Shown in pieces: positions 16,501 through 23,600 of a stretch of DNA of 47,634 nt. The notes beneath the pieces are model-generated. The model made no database searches, was not told the DNA's origin, and worked only from the letters and a program-made list of their open reading frames with translations. Location: NCBI GenBank assembly GCA_947577075.1, contig CANPTW010000019.1, forward strand, positions 1 to 47,634. Reading direction: 5' to 3'. This DNA comes from an uncultured Oscillibacter sp. GTDB taxonomy: Bacteria > Bacillota > Clostridia > Oscillospirales > Oscillospiraceae. Positions within the stretch are counted from its first letter, which is position 1. Each line of letters opens with the position of its first letter. A program made the position numbers and the translations under genes.

Positions 16501-17941
16501 TCAGCGCCCGGGAGCCGGAGTACAGGGACCCGGCGAAGCTGTCATACCCGGTGTTGGGGAGGAAGACCACATAGCGGGGATTGACGGTTCCGCCGCTGAG
16601 CTTCTTATAGGACTCCTCAAACCGGGAAACCTTGAGGTTCACCGTGCTGCCGGGGGCCACCCGGAGGAGGATCTCGTCCGAGGAGGCCGTGGAGCCGGTG
16701 CTGGTGAGGGTCAGGGTGCCGACGATGGTGTTATAGGCGTCCTTGGCGGTGTAGCGGACGGTATAGCCGCTGCTCCGGCCGGGGACGAAGTACAGGCTGC
16801 TCACGGGGTAGCTGCCGCCGGAATAGGTGTATTCCGTGTTCCCCAGGGCGCTCTGGCTGCTGTTGGCGTACAGGACGCCGTAGCTGCTGGAGGAGGGGGA
16901 GGCGAAGGAGACGGAGGCCAGGTTCCGCCCGGTGAGGCCGCTGAATTTGCCGTTGATCTGGCTGAGGATGCTCCCGCCCACCACGGAGCTGCCGGTCCCG
17001 GCGTTGACGGAGACGTCCTGCCCCGTGCTGGAGAGGGAGTATACGGCGTAATAGGTGGTGTTGGAGGTTACCGGCGCGGTGGCGGAGTAGAGGGTCTGCC
17101 CGGAGTACATGGACTTGGAACCCGGGTTGACAATGGACCAGCCCCGGAAGGTATAGCTGCAGTTGGCGGAGGGGCTGGGATAGGTGGGGGCGCCGGGGTC
17201 CTTGGGCCGGCCGCCGGAGACGATGTTGTTCTCGGTGTAGTAGGTATTGGCTCCGTTTTTGAAGATGACGGAGTAGTTCCCGGAGACGGGGAGGGAGCCC
17301 ACCGTATAGCTGCAGATGTCGCAGCGCCCGTCCCGGTTGTTGTCGTAATGGGCCTCCTTGACGGATTCCGCGTGGCAGACCTGGCAGATCCGCCAGTGAT
17401 GGGTGGAGTTGGTGGTGTAGACCCCGGCGGCGTAGCTGTGGGCCTGATAGCCGCTGGACTTGTCGGTGCAGCCCTGGGTTGTGCAGGGGTGCCAGTGATG
17501 GGTGGTGTCGGAAGCCCAGAGATTGGTATAGGAGTGTTTGTTCGTGGCGGGGATGGTCTGCGTCTCGGAATAGCCGCAGGCGCAGGCGGTGACCTCCACC
17601 CCGGCCTGCCAGCAGGTGGCCGCCTTGCTCAGGCTGGTGATCAGATTCATCTCGTGGTCCGCAGTCTCCATGTCTTCATAGCCGCAGACAGCACAGCTTC
17701 TCTTGTGGGTTTTCTTGTCGAATTGTTTCCATTCACCGGGGGTGTGAACGCCCACATCCTGCCTCTCGTCACAGCCGGTGACAGTGCATTGATGCCAATG
17801 CTCGGCTCCGTCGGACTGCCATTTGGCCCCAATGTAGGTATGCTCATGGGGTTCAACTGCCGCCGCCGACGGAACCAGACCGGCGACCAGAACCAACGCC
17901 AGCAAAAGCGCCGGCAGCTTTTTCTTCCAGAATTTGTTCAT
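13508..17941 (-). CDS. Large surface protein with eight beta repeats and three SLH domains
   Basis: The 1477-residue protein has a signal peptide (cut after SAAA near 28), then a Cys/His-rich part (about 32-212) with repeated HWHxC, CxxC and ACACGY patterns that look like four metal- or disulphide-linked units. A Flg_new/InlB-B-repeat-like module (about 218-305) follows with FRGWSI and YYAVYSL. From about 315 to 1308 there are eight repeats of about 115-130 residues, each with APGG-type turn, a FxxxY helix, YVxF, an FYY...YALxxLxF block and a closing EGTLxI strand. Repeats 2-6 are most alike; 1, 7 and 8 have drifted. The last 167 residues hold three SLH domains (FTDIS...W, ITRLQVAQLA, FRPSNTLTRGQ) that bind wall polymer. 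GGAGG is 8 bases before the ATG. It is probably an adhesin or S-layer-associated protein; the ligand is unknown. Confidence 0.92.
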   Translation of the reverse strand: MNKFWKKKLPALLLALVLVAGLVPSAAAVEPHEHTYIGAKWQSDGAEHWHQCTVTGCDERQDVGVHTPGEWKQFDKKTHKRSCAVCGYEDMETADHEMNLITSLSKAATCWQAGVEVTACACGYSETQTIPATNKHSYTNLWASDTTHHWHPCTTQGCTDKSSGYQAHSYAAGVYTTNSTHHWRICQVCHAESVKEAHYDNNRDGRCDICSYTVGSLPVSGNYSVIFKNGANTYYTENNIVSGGRPKDPGAPTYPSPSANCSYTFRGWSIVNPGSKSMYSGQTLYSATAPVTSNTTYYAVYSLSSTGQDVSVNAGTGSSVVGGSILSQINGKFSGLTGRNLASVSFASPSSSSYGVLYANSSQSALGNTEYTYSGGSYPVSSLYFVPGRSSGYTVRYTAKDAYNTIVGTLTLTSTGSTASSDEILLRVAPGSTVNLKVSRFEESYKKLSGGTVNPRYVVFLPNTGYDSFAGSLYSGSRALTRSRLGDWTFYISDKSYGDYALDTVSFRADKDARDGKELSIPFRIYDRSTYYAGTLRIVIDEDGQDGDVIYRVAPGGSVTFNRSDFNRAYQDVANTSRTINYVEFDPSDDYTYFDGKVSALGHSDFTKREFAREQFNYTGSSYGDYAIDDLVFRASSGAKDGSVLEIPFWACRSRDDRAEGTLRIIIDKEGSKDTVTCNVAPGGTARLDRTAFNKVYQALSGYSSRTITAVSFYAPDSYRNFAGALYVKNTDLRLSDLTHNETWFYYSGDDAGRNDYLLEDVTFQADRDAKEGASLSIPFRAYYRNDRDEYEEGTLRINITSAANTITYEAAPGGQVNFSVEDFNRAYQTMSGTSRTIKYVAFEAGSDYASFAGSLCTGNTQLTRSNLTYNQTQFYYSSSSYGTYALSSLSFRPDRSAADKSTLSLPFRAYYSADDYEQGTLKLVVSTSAGGDIAYTVTPGKTVNFDRVKFDDFFRKTYSSSSVDYVVFDVPGSADFPDSYGTLYTGYNTSYSLSFTRNNLRDVRFYYNANDAGRTDYALNDLTFAAANSFTSGKVSLRFTAYGANDRFVEGTLVITPAAAAAASSNLVGSVRYAVTTGTNVQISANDLARFYKSAYPAGTLQYVALNDVPAAGALYYNYYGASRYGSSAREQLTASNRNRNFYANPASPSEYALTELTYVPSGSNYCASIPFTAYGTNGQSVTGGILISVTSKAVSEVYGPTPKNTSVNFPAPSIAAAVAAATGTTPSSIQLLKLPAANVGAVYVGTGTTPANTTTAYGYNTGSQQLAQLRFVPATNYTGPVEIPYAALNASGTPIASGMFSMGVLNANKKFTDISTSTWCYKYVTELADAAVIDGYSNGSFKPDNTITYGAALKLIMLAAGYPEQAPTAQGGTFGGYLAKAQADGLITRSNVNLSGPITRLQVAQLAAGALKLDINNLSSVKPFTDTADVYVQALNAAGIVEGYFNNGTSTFRPSNTLTRGQVSAIVWRMQNYRK

Positions 17942-18082
17942 AAGGTTTACCTCCGTGCCTGCCGAAAATTAGGGGGGACAGGTTACATAATACTACTTCC
18001 TATAACATACCGGAAAGCCCCTCCATAATCATGAACAAATTGTGAACAAGCGGCAACATTTTGGTATCATTTATGAAAGAAG

Positions 18083-18116
18083 CACCCCGGAAGGCGGGGC
18101 GGAGGGGGTGTTTTTT
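18083..18116 (+). terminator. Orphan terminator-like hairpin before prfB
   Basis: CACCCC (18083-18088) pairs with GGGGTG (18105-18110), with an inner GC-rich fold, followed by six Ts. It lies upstream of the prfB promoter and downstream of no plus-strand gene. It could end a short transcript from near 18040-18075 or be a leftover. The rest of 17942-18224 is AT-rich and holds the promoters of the two divergent genes; TTGTTCA occurs twice at 18033-18050 on the minus strand. Confidence 0.35.
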
Positions 18117-18156
18117 GTCGTTTTGCCACATCGGGAACGCTGCCGAAAGGTTTCTC

Positions 18157-18185
18157 TTTACAAATAAATTTCCCTCCTATATAAT
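18157..18185 (+). promoter_or_regulatory. Promoter of prfB
   Basis: TTTACA (18157-18162), 17 bases, perfect TATAAT (18180-18185). Expected start near 18192, about 33 bases before the ATG. Confidence 0.9.
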
Positions 18186-18224
18186 ACATACGCTGTGAAA
18201 TTTGGTAAGGATGGAGAATCGACC

Positions 18225-19349
18225 ATGGCTTTGATTGAATACGACGCCTATAAGCAGAAGCTCCGGGACCTCAAGCCCGAGCTGGACAAGCTGTCCGCCG
18301 CCCTGGACATCGACGCCGCCCGGCAGGAGGCCGCGCGGCTGGAGGACGAAACCGCCCAGGACGGGTTCTGGAACGACCTGGAGCGCTCGCAAAAGGTTCA
18401 GCAGCGGCTCAAGCAGCTCCAGAACAAGATTGCCCGGCAGGAGAAGCTCCTCTCCGCCTGGGAGGACCTGACCGCCCTGTGCGAGATGGGCCAGGAGGCC
18501 GAGGACGAGGAGATTCTGGAGGAGCTCAAAGCCGAATACGCCGCCCTGGAGGACCGGACCGCCGAGACGCGGATGGCCACCCTGCTCTCCGGGGAGTACG
18601 ACGGGTGCAACGCCATTTTGCAGTTCCACGCCGGCGCGGGCGGCACCGAGGCCCAGGACTGGGCCCAGATGCTCTACCGGATGTACACCCGCTGGGTGGA
18701 GCGGAAGGGCTTCACCTATAAAATCCTGGACTACGAGGACGGGGACGAGGCGGGCATCAAGTCCGCCGCCATCTCCATCGAGGGCGAGAACGCCTACGGG
18801 CTTTTGAAAAGCGAGAACGGCGTCCACCGCCTGGTCCGGGTTTCCCCCTTCGACGCCAACGCCCGGCGGCAGACCTCCTTCGCCGCCGTGGAGGTCATGC
18901 CGGAGCTGGAGAATGACGAGTCCATCGAGATCCGGGACGAGGACATTGAGATGCAGGTCTACCGGGCCAGCGGCGCAGGGGGCCAGCATGTCAACAAGAC
19001 CTCCTCCGCCGTCCGGCTCATCCACAAGCCCACGGGCATCGTAGTGGCCTCTCAGCAGGAGCGGAGCCAGTTCCAGAACAAGGACAACTGCATGAAGATG
19101 CTCCGGGCCAAGCTCTTAGAGCTCAAGGCCCAGCAGCACGCCGAGAAGATCTCCGACATCAAGGGCGTCCAGATGAAAATCGAGTGGGGCAGCCAGATCC
19201 GGTCCTATGTCTTTATGCCCTACCAGATGGTGAAGGACACCCGGACGGCCTATGAAACCGCCAACATCGACGGCGTCATGGACGGGGACCTGGACGGATT
19301 TTTGAACGCCTACCTCACCCAGCTGGCAACCGGCGAGCTGAAAAAATAA
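18225..19349 (+). CDS. prfB: Peptide chain release factor 2
   Basis: This 374-residue protein ends translation at UGA and UAA codons on the ribosome. The stop-codon recognition tripeptide is SPF at 207-209, which sets RF2 apart from RF1 (PxT), and the catalytic GGQ is at 252-254 within GAGGQHVNKTSSAVR. The gene is one continuous frame from ATG: the autoregulatory in-frame UGA and +1 frameshift near codon 25 found in many bacteria is absent. The start at 18225 has AAGGATGGAG before it; ten extra in-frame codons to 18195 have no better site and begin too close to the transcription start. A terminator follows the stop. Confidence 0.96.
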   Translation: MALIEYDAYKQKLRDLKPELDKLSAALDIDAARQEAARLEDETAQDGFWNDLERSQKVQQRLKQLQNKIARQEKLLSAWEDLTALCEMGQEAEDEEILEELKAEYAALEDRTAETRMATLLSGEYDGCNAILQFHAGAGGTEAQDWAQMLYRMYTRWVERKGFTYKILDYEDGDEAGIKSAAISIEGENAYGLLKSENGVHRLVRVSPFDANARRQTSFAAVEVMPELENDESIEIRDEDIEMQVYRASGAGGQHVNKTSSAVRLIHKPTGIVVASQQERSQFQNKDNCMKMLRAKLLELKAQQHAEKISDIKGVQMKIEWGSQIRSYVFMPYQMVKDTRTAYETANIDGVMDGDLDGFLNAYLTQLATGELKK

Positions 19350-19368
19350 CACTCCCAGCCTTTTAAAA

Positions 19369-19395
19369 GGCGCGGCTGCAAAGCCGCGTTCTTTT
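19369..19395 (+). terminator. Terminator of prfB
   Basis: GCGCGGCT / AGCCGCG stem with GCAA loop (19371-19388) followed by TTCTTTTT. A second perfect 12-bp inverted repeat with CGGC centre lies at 19413-19440 but has no T-run. Confidence 0.8.
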
Positions 19396-19566
19396 TCCGG
19401 CCCATCGTTTCTCAACCGGCAAACCGGCGTTTGCCGGTTGAAGCGACGGAGCAAGGGAGCGGGCGGCGTTTTCGGCGCCAGCCGGAAACAGAGCATAGCG
19501 GACTTTGCGACGGAGCCGGCGCGTCCTTTTTCCGCAAACCCCGTATATATAGAAAGGACTTCCAAG

Positions 19567-20961
19567 ATGAAAGACAACAAACTGCAATCCCCCTCTCCCG
19601 CGCCCCAGGAAAACAAGATGGGCACCATGGCCATCGCCCCCCTGCTGGCGGGCATGGCGGTGCCCATGATGATCTCCATGCTGGTCCAGGCCCTCTACAA
19701 CGTGGTGGACAGCATTTTCGTGGCCCAGATCAGCCAGGACGCGCTGAACGCCGTCTCCCTGGCCTTCCCCCTCCAAAACCTGATGATCGCCGTGGGCGGC
19801 GGCACCGGCGTAGGCATGAATGCCCTGCTGTCCCGGTCCCTGGGCGAGAAGAAGCAGGACCAGGCCGACCGGGCCGCCAACACCGGCATTTTCGTCTTCC
19901 TTCTCAGCGCCGTGATCTTCGGCGTGTGCGGCGTGCTGCTGGCCCGGCCCTTCTTCCTGGCCCAGACGGACATCGCCCCCATTGTGAATTACGGCACGGA
20001 TTACGCCCGGATCTGCCTGGGGCTGTCCATCGGCATTTTCAGCCAGTTCTGCTTTGAGCGGCTTCTCCAGTCCACGGGGCGGACGGTGTACTCCATGATC
20101 ACCCAGCTCATCGGGGCGCTGATCAACATTGTCCTGGACCCCATTTTGATCTTCGGCCTCTTCGGCTTTCCCCGGCTGGAGGTGGCCGGGGCCGCCGTGG
20201 CCACGGTGTTCGGCCAGATCGTGGCGGCCCTCATCGGCCTTTGGATGAACCTCCGGTTCAACAAGGACATTCACATCCGCCTTCGGGATATCCGGCCGGA
20301 CCGGGCCGTCGTCCGGGAGATCTACCGGGTGGGCCTGCCCTCCATCATCATGCAGTCCATCGGGTCCGTCATGACCTTTGGCATGAACAAGATCCTCATC
20401 AGCTTCACTGACACGGCCACGGCGGTCTTCGGGGCCTATTTCAAGCTCCAGAGCTTCATCTTCATGCCGGTCTTCGGGTTGAACAACGGCATGGTGCCCA
20501 TCATCTCCTATAACTACGGCGCGGCTCGGCTGGACCGGGTGCGCAAGACCTTCCAGCTCACGGCCACGGTGGCCACGGTCATCATGGTAATGGGCTGCTC
20601 CGCCTTCAATCTTGTCCCCCATGTGCTGCTGGGCTTCTTCAGCCCCTCGGCGGAGATGCTGTCCATCGGCACCGTGGCCCTGCGGGTTATCAGCTATTCC
20701 TTCCTGCTGGCGGGCTTCGACATCATCGCCGGGTCCGTGTGCCAGGCCATCGGCAACCCGGTTCACACGCTGATCTGCTCCGTCTGCCGCCAGCTGGCGG
20801 CGCTGCTGCCGTCGGCCTGGCTGCTGGCCCAGACGGGGAAACTGGACCTGGTGTGGTTCTGCTTCCCCATCTCGGAGGTCGTGTCCCTGATTTTGAGCAT
20901 TGTGTTCCTCCGCAAGACCATGCGGGCGGCGGAGGCCAAAATTGCAGCCCTTGGAAATTGA
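19567..20961 (+). CDS. MATE family efflux transporter
   Basis: The 464-residue protein has about twelve membrane helices in two similar halves and matches MATE drug/sodium or proton antiporters: MAVPMMISMLVQALYNVVDS in helix 1 and the matching VGLPSIIMQSIGSVMTFGMN at the start of the second half. The substrate is not predictable. AAAGGA lies 8 bases before the ATG at 19567; the longer frame to 19438 enters the prfB intergenic repeat and is rejected. tex starts 28 bases after its stop, so the two may share a transcript. Confidence 0.9.
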   Translation: MKDNKLQSPSPAPQENKMGTMAIAPLLAGMAVPMMISMLVQALYNVVDSIFVAQISQDALNAVSLAFPLQNLMIAVGGGTGVGMNALLSRSLGEKKQDQADRAANTGIFVFLLSAVIFGVCGVLLARPFFLAQTDIAPIVNYGTDYARICLGLSIGIFSQFCFERLLQSTGRTVYSMITQLIGALINIVLDPILIFGLFGFPRLEVAGAAVATVFGQIVAALIGLWMNLRFNKDIHIRLRDIRPDRAVVREIYRVGLPSIIMQSIGSVMTFGMNKILISFTDTATAVFGAYFKLQSFIFMPVFGLNNGMVPIISYNYGAARLDRVRKTFQLTATVATVIMVMGCSAFNLVPHVLLGFFSPSAEMLSIGTVALRVISYSFLLAGFDIIAGSVCQAIGNPVHTLICSVCRQLAALLPSAWLLAQTGKLDLVWFCFPISEVVSLILSIVFLRKTMRAAEAKIAALGN

Positions 20962-20989
20962 AGGCGGAACGCGGAGAACGGAGGCTTTT

Positions 20990-23152
20990 ATGGAACCCAT
21001 TATCACCCAGCTGTCCCAGGAGTTAAACCAGCCTGGGAAGTACGTGGAAAACGTGGTGCGCCTGCTGGACGAGGGCAACACCATCCCCTTCATCGCCCGC
21101 TACCGCAAGGAGCTCCACGGGGCCATGGACGACACCACCCTCCGCCAGATGGAGGAGCGCCTGAACTACCTCCGGGGCCTTCAGGAGCGGCGGGAGGCCG
21201 TGAAGAAGTCCATCGAGGAGCAGGGCAAGCTCACCGAGGAGCTGGCCCGGGCCATCGACGCCGCCGCCACCCTGGCGGAGGTGGAGGACCTGTACCGCCC
21301 CTATAAGCAGAAGCGCCGGACCCGGGCCACCGTGGCCCGGGAGAAGGGCCTCCAGCCCCTGGCGGAGCTGCTGTACGCCCAGGGGCCGGACTGCCCGGAC
21401 CCCCTGGCGGAGGCGGCGAAGTACGTGGACCCCGAGAAGGGCGTGGAGACGGCGGAGGACGCCCTGGCGGGAGCCTCCGATATTGTGGCGGAGCTCCTCA
21501 GCGACGACGCGGAGCTGCGGAAGGTCCTGCGCGCCCTGCTGGCGAAAAACGGAAAGCTCCGCAGCGAGGCCGCTGTGGAGGAGGACACGGTCTACCGGCT
21601 TTACTACGATTTCACCCAGCCCCTCTCCCGGCTGCAGGGCCACCAGGTCCTGGCCATTAACCGGGGGGAGAAGGAGGAGAAGCTGAGGGTTTCCGTGGAA
21701 CTGGACCGGGAGCTGGCCCTGCGGACCCTGCGCCGCCGGGTGGTGGTCCCCGGGAGCCCCGCCATGGAGTTTATCAAGGCCGCGGCGGAGGACGCCTATG
21801 ACCGCCTGATCTTCCCCTCCCTGGAGCGGGAGGCCAGGAGCGCCCTGACGGAGGAGGCCGGCGAAGGGGCCATCGGCCAGTTCGCCTTAAACTTGAAGCC
21901 CCTTTTGATGCAGCCCCCGGTGAAGGGAAAGGTGACCATGGGCCTGGACCCGGGCTACCGCATGGGGTGCAAGGTGGCCGTGGTGGACGGGACCGGCAAG
22001 GTGCTGGACACCGCCGTGGTCTACCCCACCCACAACGAGCGGAAGAAGGCCGAGGCCATCGCCGTCCTGTCCCGGCTCATCCAAAAGCACGGCGTGGAGC
22101 ACATCGCCATCGGCAACGGCACCGCCAGCCGGGAGACGGAGCAGATGGCCGTGGAGCTGATCCGGCAGGTGAACGAGAACGGGGCGAATGTCAGCTATAT
22201 GATCGTCTCTGAGGCCGGGGCCTCCGTCTACTCCGCCAGCCCCCTGGCGGCGGAGGAGTTCCCGGAGTACGACGTGAACCTCCGCTCCGCCGTGTCCATC
22301 GCAAGGCGCTTGCAGGACCCCCTGGCGGAGCTGGTGAAGATCGACCCCAAGGCCATCGGCGTGGGGCAGTACCAGCACGACTGTCCCCCCAAGCGCCTGG
22401 ACGAGGCCCTCAGCGGCGTGGTGGAGGACTGCGTCAACGCCGTGGGCGTGGACGTAAATACGGCCTCGCCCTCCCTCCTCCAGCGGGTTTCCGGCCTGAC
22501 GGCGGCCACGGCGAAGAACTTAGTTGCCTACCGGGAGGCCAACGGCCCCTTCACCGCCCGGAAGCAGATTTTGAAGGTGCCCAAGCTGGGGCCCAAGGCC
22601 TTCCAGCAGTGCGCGGGCTTCCTCCGGGTGCCGGAGAGCGCCTCCGTGCTGGACAACACCGCCGTCCACCCGGAGAGCTACGCCGCGGCGGAAACGCTGC
22701 TGGCGCTGACGGGCCATTCCCTGGCGGACGTGAAGGCGGGGAAGCTCCGGAATCTCCCCGCCCAGGTGGCCGCCTATGGCGAGGAACGGGCCGCCGAAGC
22801 GGCGGGGGTGGGCGTGCCCACCCTCCGGGACGTGGTGGCGGAGCTGATGAAGCCCGGCCGGGATATCCGGGAGGACCTGCCCAAGCCCGTGCTCCGGACG
22901 GACGTGCTGGAGATGAAGGACCTGAAGCCCGGCATGATTTTGACGGGCACGGTGCGGAACGTCATCGACTTCGGCGCCTTCGTGGACATCGGCGTCCACC
23001 AGGACGGGCTGGTCCACATCTCCCAGGTGGCGGACCGGCGGGTGAAGCACCCGTCGGAGGTGGTGTCCGTTGGAGACGTGGTGAAGGTCAAGGTCCTGGA
23101 GGTGGACGAGAAGAAAAAGCGGATATCCCTGTCCATGAAGCAGGCGCAGTGA
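20990..23152 (+). CDS. tex: Tex family RNA-binding transcription accessory protein
   Basis: The 720-residue protein has the full Tex order: N-terminal helical region (VRLLDEGNTIPFIARYRKEL near 23-42), a YqgF/RNase H-like domain (about 315-440, starting GLDPGYRMGCKVAVVDG), helix-hairpin-helix motifs (about 485-565, INTASPSLLQ-like VNTASPSLLQRVSGL) and a C-terminal S1 RNA-binding domain (about 645-715, GTVRNVIDFGAFVDIGVHQ). Tex proteins bind nucleic acid and affect transcription and stress survival; the exact role is unsettled. GGAGG is 5 bases before the ATG. It follows the MATE gene closely. No clear terminator lies between its stop and the inverted-repeat elements at 23182-23504. Confidence 0.96.
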   Translation: MEPIITQLSQELNQPGKYVENVVRLLDEGNTIPFIARYRKELHGAMDDTTLRQMEERLNYLRGLQERREAVKKSIEEQGKLTEELARAIDAAATLAEVEDLYRPYKQKRRTRATVAREKGLQPLAELLYAQGPDCPDPLAEAAKYVDPEKGVETAEDALAGASDIVAELLSDDAELRKVLRALLAKNGKLRSEAAVEEDTVYRLYYDFTQPLSRLQGHQVLAINRGEKEEKLRVSVELDRELALRTLRRRVVVPGSPAMEFIKAAAEDAYDRLIFPSLEREARSALTEEAGEGAIGQFALNLKPLLMQPPVKGKVTMGLDPGYRMGCKVAVVDGTGKVLDTAVVYPTHNERKKAEAIAVLSRLIQKHGVEHIAIGNGTASRETEQMAVELIRQVNENGANVSYMIVSEAGASVYSASPLAAEEFPEYDVNLRSAVSIARRLQDPLAELVKIDPKAIGVGQYQHDCPPKRLDEALSGVVEDCVNAVGVDVNTASPSLLQRVSGLTAATAKNLVAYREANGPFTARKQILKVPKLGPKAFQQCAGFLRVPESASVLDNTAVHPESYAAAETLLALTGHSLADVKAGKLRNLPAQVAAYGEERAAEAAGVGVPTLRDVVAELMKPGRDIREDLPKPVLRTDVLEMKDLKPGMILTGTVRNVIDFGAFVDIGVHQDGLVHISQVADRRVKHPSEVVSVGDVVKVKVLEVDEKKKRISLSMKQAQ

Positions 23153-23181
23153 AACGGGCGGCCCGGGACGCCGGGGAGCCC

Positions 23182-23346
23182 TAGAGTCTGTTTTAAAACC
23201 GGCGGAATGCCGGATTGGGGCGGATTTTTCTGCCAGGCAAGGCGATTTGACGCGGGAATCCTGACGGATTTCAAGTCAAATCAACGCAGTCCTGGCGGGA
23301 AAAGACGCCCCGAGACGACGTTTTGACGGTTTTAAAACAGACTCTA
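23182..23346. mobile_element. MITE-like element E3 (perfect 20-bp inverted ends)
   Basis: The ends TAGAGTCTGTTTTAAAACCG (23182-23201) and its exact reverse complement (23327-23346) include a TA at each outer border. The 165-base interior has no frame but holds the GGCAAGGCG core (23237-23245) and the block 23251-23274 shared with E1. Flanking TA is typical of IS630/Tc1-mariner-related elements moved by a transposase encoded elsewhere. Confidence 0.85.
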
Positions 23347-23504
23347 GAGCACTTCTCAAAAATACTGAGAAAAGTTCAGCGGTTCGGAAATTGCATGGCC
23401 GCGTTGTCGTCCTTGACGGGCGCCAGCCCGCCTGCGTCCTCCGCCTTGCCCTGCAATTCCCGCCCTCGCTTCCTTTTTTCTCATTATTTTAGAGAACTGC
23501 TCTA
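23345..23504. mobile_element. MITE-like element E4, abutting E3
   Basis: Imperfect inverted ends of about 29 bases (left TAGAGCACTTCTCAAAAATA; right, reverse complemented, TAGAGCAGTTCTCTAAAATA). The first TA is shared with the last TA of E3, so E4 starts exactly where E3 ends. The minus strand carries the GGGCAAGGCGGAGGACGC core. No coding capacity. Confidence 0.75.
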
Positions 23505-23540
23505 AAAATACAAGGAGCAAGCCGCCGGCTTGCTCCTTGT
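23504..23540 (-). terminator. Terminator of pyruvate kinase gene
   Basis: A perfect 14-bp stem (ACAAGGAGCAAGCC, 23510-23523 with 23527-23540) followed on the minus strand by ATTTTT. It lies 60 bases past the stop and touches the right end of E4. Confidence 0.85.
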
Positions 23541-23600
23541 TCATTTCCTCCGGCGGACGGCCGTCCCCGCTTGAAGAGTGGGGCCTGCCCCGCCCGGGGC

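Noticed and set aside
13508..17941. Repeated DNA that might be a CRISPR or tandem repeat array
   Set aside because: Repeat units are about 350-390 bases, in frame and divergent; they encode protein repeats.
15722..18028. 768-codon open frame on the plus strand opposite the SLH protein
   Set aside because: Gly/Val-rich shadow of the repeat gene with no ribosome site; the minus strand has SLH domains and a signal peptide.
18225..18300. Programmed +1 frameshift in prfB
   Set aside because: The frame is continuous from ATG through the GGQ domain, with no in-frame UGA near codon 25.
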